Positions 57,842-64,000 of a DNA stretch of 64,000 bases are shown piece by piece. Numbering within the stretch: position 1 is the first letter of the stretch; every line of letters starts with the position of its first letter. Origin of the DNA: Limnephilus marmoratus (Eukaryota; Arthropoda; Insecta; Trichoptera; Limnephilidae); the NCBI GenBank assembly GCA_917880885.1, contig OU862931.1, forward strand, positions 16,782,736 to 16,846,735. Direction: 5' to 3'. Made by a program: the position numbers and the translations under genes. The notes beneath the pieces are model-generated. The model saw only the letters and a list, made by a program, of their open reading frames with translations. It did no database searches and had not been told where the DNA came from.

Positions 57842-59834
57842 TTGGTCGTTGGCAGATTTGTTAACTTTTTAAATAAAATGTTGTATTATACAACACACAT
57901 TTCAAATCATATAATCATACAGTGAAATAAATCAATAAATTATCTAGGTACCAGAAAGCTACTATTCAGAATTTTATTTTTAGTACAAATAAAATCATTT
58001 TAAAAAATCCGAGTAAGTGTTTTGTGGCGAAAATATTTCAGTTTGTCCATTTATTTACGGTCTTAAAAACGAACAAATTTCAGATTTTTTCTAAACACTT
58101 ATTTTGCTTTGCAAAATTGTGAAAACTTATAATTAGTATCTACCAAGAAACATATAATTTTAAAATTTAATTTTACCATGCGTTTGAGCATTTTTATTGC
58201 TAACTTGAATGAAGGTTGAAGCAAATTTTGAATGAAATAAAATCTATATTGAGTTATAAGTTAAAAATGCTGGTAGGAGAATAATTAATCTTTCTCATCG
58301 GAACCGCCCTGTACAGTTGCAAGGGTACGATTGCAAAATTTGAATTCTAGACCGCTGGTTAATGTTAGGACCGATTTCTAGTCGCGCGTTCGATTCAACG
58401 CAAATTCCAGTTCTAGAGTTCATTGAACCCGAGTTACGCATAGACAAAGAGATACACCAACGAAATTAATCTTTTTAATGTTTGAACAAACGAGTTATAA
58501 GGATAACTACTACTATTGATAAATGCCAACTGATCACAATTTGATACAAATGCATTTATTGAGCATACAACAAAGCCGTTACATACTTTCTTTAAATACT
58601 GTAAGTTTTAAAGTTCTTAAAAAATTGTTATTCTTGGTGATAATATCAATACATTCCCAACGCCGAAACCGGCAATTATTTGAAATACCCACGATAGAAA
58701 AAAATTGCAAGGTATGCTCCAAAAATTATTATAAACAAGTTTTTTTTAGTTATTTTACAAGTTATATGTATGAAAAAAATCACAGTGTTTCTTTAAATGC
58801 TATTTTAAACAATCCCCGCGAGATTTGCTCTATTTTAAACGAGTCATGTTTTAATAAATATTTTCACAATTTTCGCTTAAATATTATCGTTTTTAATATT
58901 AGCGTGCTCTCCCTAACATTCGTATTTACATATCTCTCCAACGTCTTCTTTGTTGTGTGGTACACCGTGCCTTAAAAAGTATTCAATTAATAAAATTTAA
59001 CAGCAAACTATTGGCATTTTGTCAGTGCCTGTCATCTGTTAGCGAAATGCCATTATTGCGATGCCATTGAACCTTTGGCGATGAATCAATAAAAGGGCGC
59101 CATCTGCCCGTCTGCCGCGAAGGTTCCAACCATCCAACCACCATATGATCAGACCCTACCTATGTACCGATACCTATCATAGGTACAACCTACAATCTAC
59201 AGGCCACAATATACTTTGCTGTACTCACACAGATGGTAGGATGGGCCATCAGGGGCTTTAATTAGATACGTGAGGGTTACAAAGTTGCGCGTTCAAATAC
59301 ATATTTCAAATTAATTCACAAAAAAAAAGTTAAAGGTTATTAATTTATTAAGCAGCCAGCGGCCGAGAATCCTTACGATTGTACAGGACGGTTCCAATGA
59401 GAAAGATGAATAATTCTCCGTATCAGCTTTTTAAAATAACTCGATAAATCGATTTTATTTTATTGAAAATTTACTTTAATTTATACAAACATTCAAAAAT
59501 GCTGAAAGGCGTGATGATAAAACTATCAAAATTATGTACTTATGTAATTATTTTTTGATCATAAGTATTCATAATTTTTTAATAATGTCTAAGAAAAATA
59601 AGAATGTAAAAAAAACTTTAATATATATGTTTGTAATACCGTAAAACAGTATTTTCGTCACAAAACACGTGTGCGGATCTTTTTTTAAATGATTTTATTT
59701 AAACTAAAAATAAAATTCTGAAACATAGCTTTCCAAGATAATTTATTGATATATTTTACTGCATGATTGATTATATGATTTGAAATGTGGGTTGAATAAT
59801 ACAAAATTTAACAAATCTGCCAACGACCTACGGT
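57842..59834. repeat. Large diverged inverted repeat (foldback element, about 2 kb)
   Basis: Arms 57842-58335 and 59365-59834 align in inverted orientation with many substitutions and small gaps. The outer ends share GGTCGTTGGCAGATTTGTTAA; inner blocks share GAACCG(C/T)CCTGTACA. The centre includes repeat G copy 4. A block inside (TTCTAGAGTTCATTGAACC, near 58415) recurs at 63490. Confidence 0.75.
58612..58950 (-). repeat. Repeat family G, copy 4
   Basis: Minus-strand match to 26565-26986 without the last part of one end. The 150-codon plus-strand ORF over it (58523-58975) is a by-product; the family shows no shared reading frame. Confidence 0.7.
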
Positions 59835-60004
59835 AAAACCTTATTGCACTAAAAATAAACATATTTTCTTAAAATTTAAAACGTAGCTTTACTAGACAAA
59901 AGAACAGTCTTTCGAAATCAATTTATATTTTTTTGTGGAAAAGAGTAAATACGTATAAAATTTTATTTAAAAATGAGATAGATATTTCTGGTTTTGTCTC
60001 GTTA

Positions 60005-60225
60005 TTTCCTCTTACGTATATTTGCGGGAGATATTCTCAGTTCTTCCCCGGTGAAGGGCCAAAATTCAGAATCGAAAGGTTGCTTGATAAGGCCCCAAAC
60101 GTGTTTGGTGACCGGACTGCATAATTAAGTACTAGAAAACCTTCCCTTCCCTTTAACCTCACAACATACCCCGATTGGGGATGCCACAGATCCGCTAGCT
60201 CCTGACGGTATTCATAAAAATATTA
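60005..60225 (+). mobile_element. tRNA-derived SINE (R), 3' portion
   Basis: The body (GATATTCTCAGT, ATTCAGAATCGAAAGG) and 3' part (CCTCACAACATACCCCGATT) match 47090-47230. The tRNA head is missing. Confidence 0.65.
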
Positions 60226-60878
60226 ATACAAATATATAAAACTATAAATACATACATATTTGCAAAACATAAAAGTTAGGTTAATTACTTTTTAATTGGT
60301 ACTCAATAGTTTTAACTAACAACAGTAAACATAACCTAACCTAACATTCATTATTATAGTATTTCTCATGCATAGATATAGTCGGGCGGATTGTGGCGAC
60401 GTACTAACGTACACATATTTTAATATTTGCATTTTAATATATAAACAAACATTTTAATACATAGCAATATTTTACATTATTACTTTTGGCTCTGTACCAG
60501 ACGACAAAGTTGTTTTTGAAGTGAGCACTTCTTTAGCACCGTTGTGATTTGAAACTCGATGCAACGAAAAAGCAACACTAAAAAGAGACAAACGCATACA
60601 TCTACAGGATTTAGCCTGCGATAGAATGAGATAGAATAATCGGTCTTTTCTTTGTGCGGTGCTTCGTAGCCTCCCCACTCTTGTCTACTTTAATTTTCTG
60701 AAGGTTTCGCTTCTACCGCGTATGAACTGCACACTTGTATTTTTTGTTGTCGTTTGACTAACACCGGTTAAATAATAATTTATTAATAAAACTAGATTTA
60801 AAACACCAAATATTTAATTTATTTTATTATCACGTCTAATTTATAGAATTCGATTTTAATTATGTTTTTCATGTGTTT
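60226..60878. other. Intergenic; nothing recognised
   Basis: No supported feature. Confidence 0.4.
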
Positions 60879-61005
60879 CTGTAAAAACCCGTACTACGGC
60901 AAATCTTAAGATTTTCCAGTAAATCCAAAGATTTACTAACTTTTAATGTTGGTAAATAGGATTTCTAGTAAAACTTAAGTTTTACCAATATACGGGTTTT
61001 TACAG
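60879..61005. mobile_element. Short MITE, 127 bp
   Basis: Inverted termini CTGTAAAAACCCGTA (60879-60893) and its complement (60991-61005). The interior is also partly palindromic (ATCTTAAGATTTT, AAACTTAAGTTTTACC). No clear target duplication. Confidence 0.7.
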
Positions 61006-61079
61006 TAACATGTACATTCATCAACATTGTGATTCAATTTATTTTTAAAAACAAGTTTATTTATACGTAAGTTCTTCTA

Positions 61080-61140
61080 TGTAGTTGTTATTACGTATGA
61101 CAGCTGTTTCGCCTTCTGAATGCATTAACAAACACTTAAC
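61080..61140 (-). ncRNA. Degenerate hammerhead-like motif (Penelope family)
   Basis: On minus, 61128-61106: UUAAUGC, an imperfect GC-UUC/GAAGGC hairpin, GAAACAGCUGUC. It matches the motif behind the Penelope-like relic at 56412-56441 and the A/T-rich sequence after it. Core box decayed. Confidence 0.4.
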
Positions 61141-61607
61141 AAAGGCCACTTATAGACGATTACTTCTATATAATAGGTACGTAGTTACTTATAGTGAAAA
61201 TCAAATTGCTTTTAATTTTATTCCTATTGATTTCCGAGTAAATTACAGCCCTTATTGATTTCCAAGTAAATTATCAGAAATAATTGATGGTTATTACTTA
61301 TTACTTATTACCATTTAAAGTTTCCCTACTTATTGTATTGTTTAAATTTGACTAAATGTCGTTAAAGTGACGTGTTTCCAAATTAATAATTTGGATGACT
61401 CACGAGGGGTTTTCCCCTTATGACTCAGACTTTCTTTAAAAAAAAGAAAAACACATGAAGCATAAGTTACCTCAAAACCAAATAAAATGCTTTAGATAGT
61501 TACTAGTTCTTTGTCTTTGGGTATATTATAATGCAAGTGTGACTTTTGATATCTGTATGCATTTAGAGTTTTTTTCTAATGTTAATCGTCATCTGTGTCA
61601 TTTGTAA

Positions 61608-61640
61608 GGCTGGCATGGGTACCGCTGTCCCGAGAACCAT
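61608..61640 (+). mobile_element. SINE-like repeat S, 5' end cut off by a LINE insertion
   Basis: GGCATGGGTACCGCTG and CCCGAGAACC match the 5' start of S (63597-63630). The rest of this copy resumes at 62545. Confidence 0.7.
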
Positions 61641-62543
61641 TTTTTTTTTTTTTTTACATTAACTCCACACAGGAGGCCCTGAGGAAAATAATTTCCCTCA
61701 GGGTCTATGTCATCTGGGATGCTGTGTGGAGGGTCTTTTTGAGGAGAGGAAGGAATGAACATTGGTCTTGAAGAGACCCATGTTGTAGGAAGGAGGAAAC
61801 ACAGAGGCCGGCAAATCATTCCACAGCCGAGCTGTTGAACACAAGAACGAGTCGAAGAAACGACCCGTTCTCATGTGACATATGTCAACTGTGTACAAAT
61901 GTTGGGCACGCGTTTGGCGTGTTTCCCGACTATGCACCGGTGTCGAAGGGATCAATGATGCTAGTTCCTCGGAGCATCTTCCATTGTAATACCGGTAGAA
62001 CAAGGATAGCATTCCCACCCGACGCCTGTGCTCTAAAGATTGCAATCCGTCTGTTAAGATGGGAGAATCTATCAAACGGACCGCCCGTTTCTGCACAGAG
62101 TCGAGGGTATTTTTCAGGTATTTTGGAGCTCCAGACCAGAGGTGGCTGCCAAATTCAACCGTGGGGCGCACTTGCGATTTGTACAGGGTTAGCAGTTGTG
62201 TACTATTAAAGTATCTGCGGGCCCTGTACAGTACGCCCAGTTTTTGGGAGGCTAACTTTACTCTGGCTTCGATGGAGCCCCCATACCTTAGCTGGTCACT
62301 TAGGGTTACACCAAGCATATCAATGGAGGGCCTGTTCGGAAGATTGCTTCCGTTGAAAGAGACTAGATTTTCATTTCGATCCCTTTTAGACGTAATCAGA
62401 CAAGATTGGGTCTTTGAAACATTAAATTCAACGAGATTATTTTTACCCCAAGAGAAAACACTCTCGAGGTAACCGTCCATTCTTTGCTTCAAAGCCTTAC
62501 GAGCTGTTGGAGTTTGTGAAATAATCAATTTTTCAACAATCAA
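61641..62543 (-). mobile_element. LINE 3' half with intact RT C-terminal ORF and S-type tail
   Basis: A 5'-truncated non-LTR element. The open frame 62543-61710 (277 codons) has no stops. It includes NVSKTQSCLIT, SQKLGVLYRARRYF, LLTLYKSQVRPTVEFGSHLW, LSLFYRYYNGRCSEELASLI and ARLWNDLPASVFPPSYN, the thumb and C-terminal domain of a Jockey/CR1-like RT. The ORF ends within the sequence that forms the 3' tail of the S repeats. Hairpin and a poly(A) of about 16 (61655-61640) follow. Intact frame and long poly(A) point to a fairly young insertion. The first Met is arbitrary, as the 5' part is missing. Confidence 0.85.
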
Positions 62544-62544
62544 T

Positions 62545-62885
62545 TTATGGAATAATCAACACCTCTACATCCCGAGTGTTTTGCTATGTTTGTTGACTTG
62601 ACTGATCGTGGCGGCCGATGTGTCTGTCACCTGCTGCGTGGCGGGCCGGATCGGGAGACGGACTGAGAAGGTATTTTAACCTCTTCAGCCAGAATTCTCG
62701 ATCTGTTGCCTTGCACCGCAGTGTGAGAGATGGATTCATACGTCCGTCACTTCTGGACACACACTGACTCCAGATTCCTACCAACATTTCTTTCTCAGAA
62801 CTTTCTCCCTTTAATTTAAACCCCTCCAAACAGCATCCCCTAAGATGACATAGACCCCAAGAGAAATTATTATTTTCCTCCTTTT
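62545..62885 (+). mobile_element. SINE-like repeat S, remainder after the LINE insertion
   Basis: From AATCAACACCTCTAC through GCCTTGCACCGCAG and CACTTCTGGACACAC to a decayed tail. With 61608-61640 it makes one copy interrupted by the LINE. Confidence 0.7.
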
Positions 62886-63593
62886 CCAAATAAGTAATTA
62901 TTATGAAGCAACTTTTGAGACCCCTGACACAACGATATTCCAAAAAAATCTACTTACATTGACGGTCCACCCTATCGAACAGTGGTTGCCACGATAACTA
63001 CACAGTCCCTATCATATAGATATAGACCCAATATTAGAATAGTCAAGGGACAGAATGCCCCCACAACAATCCGCAGCTGGCAGATGGGCTCGTGTAACAA
63101 GGACTTTTCATTAATTTAGTACACACCCAAAAATGCATTCACTACTTCTATAATTAATAAGCTAACATAATACGCCGCGGTGCATCGAACCCAAGCAAAA
63201 ATACCATGTTTTATAGTTGCAAATAACAGATACAGGAATACGATCAATTTTGTCGATACAATTTTCTAATAAAGAAATAACATAATTTTTTTTTTTTTTA
63301 TTTCACCATTTACAACTATTAATCAACTAACTCATATCTGTGAAAAGTCACGAGATATTATTATAAATAAAATTTTGAAAAGATAATTAAAATAATTTTC
63401 GGTTAAAGTATTACATTATACGTACGATTTTTTCCGATTTCGATTGATTCCAATTTTTAAAGTGATACTTAAATTCAAAGAAAATCCGAGTTCTAGAGTT
63501 CATTGAACCGGAGTTACAGACACAACCGAAATTAGTATTATTAATTATTCACAAATAGGCATGATAAATCATGTTAATATTTGATATTTATAG
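62886..63593. other. Intergenic; partial repeat near 63470-63545
   Basis: TTCTAGAGTTCATTGAACC and GGAGTTAC near 63490 match the block at about 58415-58435 inside the large inverted repeat. Otherwise nothing recognised. Confidence 0.4.
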
Positions 63594-63937
63594 AATTTGG
63601 GAGGCGGGAATGGGTACCGCCACCCCGGGAATCTTTATTGGATAACCAACACCTCTGCCATAGGTCACCCCAAGTGGTTCGCTACGTTTGGTGATTTAGC
63701 AGGGGTGCCCGGGTTCATGGGGTGAGGTTTGTCTAGGTCTTGGAGGCGGATGACCAAGACACACTGAACCCTAGATTCCTACCCACCCCTTAAACCCTTT
63801 TCCTTCCCAGAACTTTCCTCTCCTTCCTTTCCTTAAAAAAACCCTCCACACAGCATCCCCAAAGATGACATAGGCCCTGAGGGAAATTGTTTTCCTCAGG
63901 GCCTCCTGTGTGGAGCTCATGTAAAAGAAAAAAAAAA
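63594..63937 (+). mobile_element. SINE-like repeat S, intact short subfamily copy
   Basis: From GGGAGGCGGGAATGG to an A-rich tail at 63925-63937. The tail hairpin (63873-63903) is a 14-bp stem with one G-U pair. Very similar to the minus copy at 37895-38231, with the same internal deletion. Confidence 0.85.
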
Positions 63938-64000
63938 TTAATTAAATATTACTGAAATAACAATGTGGTATTGCATGTCTATGTATTCAAGTGAATTTAT

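Noticed and set aside
58523..58975. 150-codon plus-strand ORF as a gene
   Set aside because: It overlaps repeat G copy 4 in antisense, and the other G copies do not keep this frame open.

Overview
The window reads as nuclear DNA from an insect: AT-rich, one intron-interrupted gene with long non-coding flanks, and many decayed transposons. I cannot place the order. The only clear host gene is brain tumor (brat), a TRIM-NHL translational repressor, on the minus strand at 10430-12985. Its whole protein lies in one exon. A splice acceptor sits just upstream of the start codon, a 4-codon upstream ORF ends two bases before it, and a GC-rich candidate promoter or 5' exon lies at about 13.2-13.45 kb. 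Unlike Drosophila Brat, this protein keeps a complete RING finger.

From 1 to about 15.5 kb the sequence is nearly free of recognisable mobile elements. From 15.6 kb to the end it is a dense, nested mosaic of them: non-LTR retrotransposon fragments (27.9, 31.2, 35.5, 42.3, 45.4 and 61.6 kb), two SINE-like families, Helitron-like elements (17.1-17.8, 37.4-38.3 kb), hAT elements with 8-bp target duplications (32.1, 47.5-49.2, 55.4-56.1 kb), a foldback family with 8-9-bp duplications (25.0, 27.7, 28.6 kb), a Penelope-like element relic with a GIY-YIG segment (55.1-56.5 kb), other foldback elements, a minisatellite (34.1-34.7 kb) and a palindromic pair of tRNA-like sequences (54.39-54.67 kb).

Three things stand out. 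First, several unrelated-looking foldback families carry the same layout: a CUGANGA box, a short hairpin, GAAAC, then a self-complementary ACCGGU-type tract. This is the core of minimal hammerhead ribozymes known from Penelope-like elements, and three copies also have base-pairing flanks where stem I should be. Second, the commonest SINE-like repeat shares its 3' end (a 14-bp hairpin plus poly(A)) with a LINE whose ORF runs straight into that tail, and this LINE copy is inserted inside a copy of the SINE-like repeat. Third, two near-identical tRNA-like sequences sit head to head as arms of a 132-bp palindrome with an 18-nt loop.

All functional statements about ribozymes, promoters and enhancers are inferences from sequence alone. 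Outside brat and the transposon-derived reading frames I found no convincing protein-coding gene.
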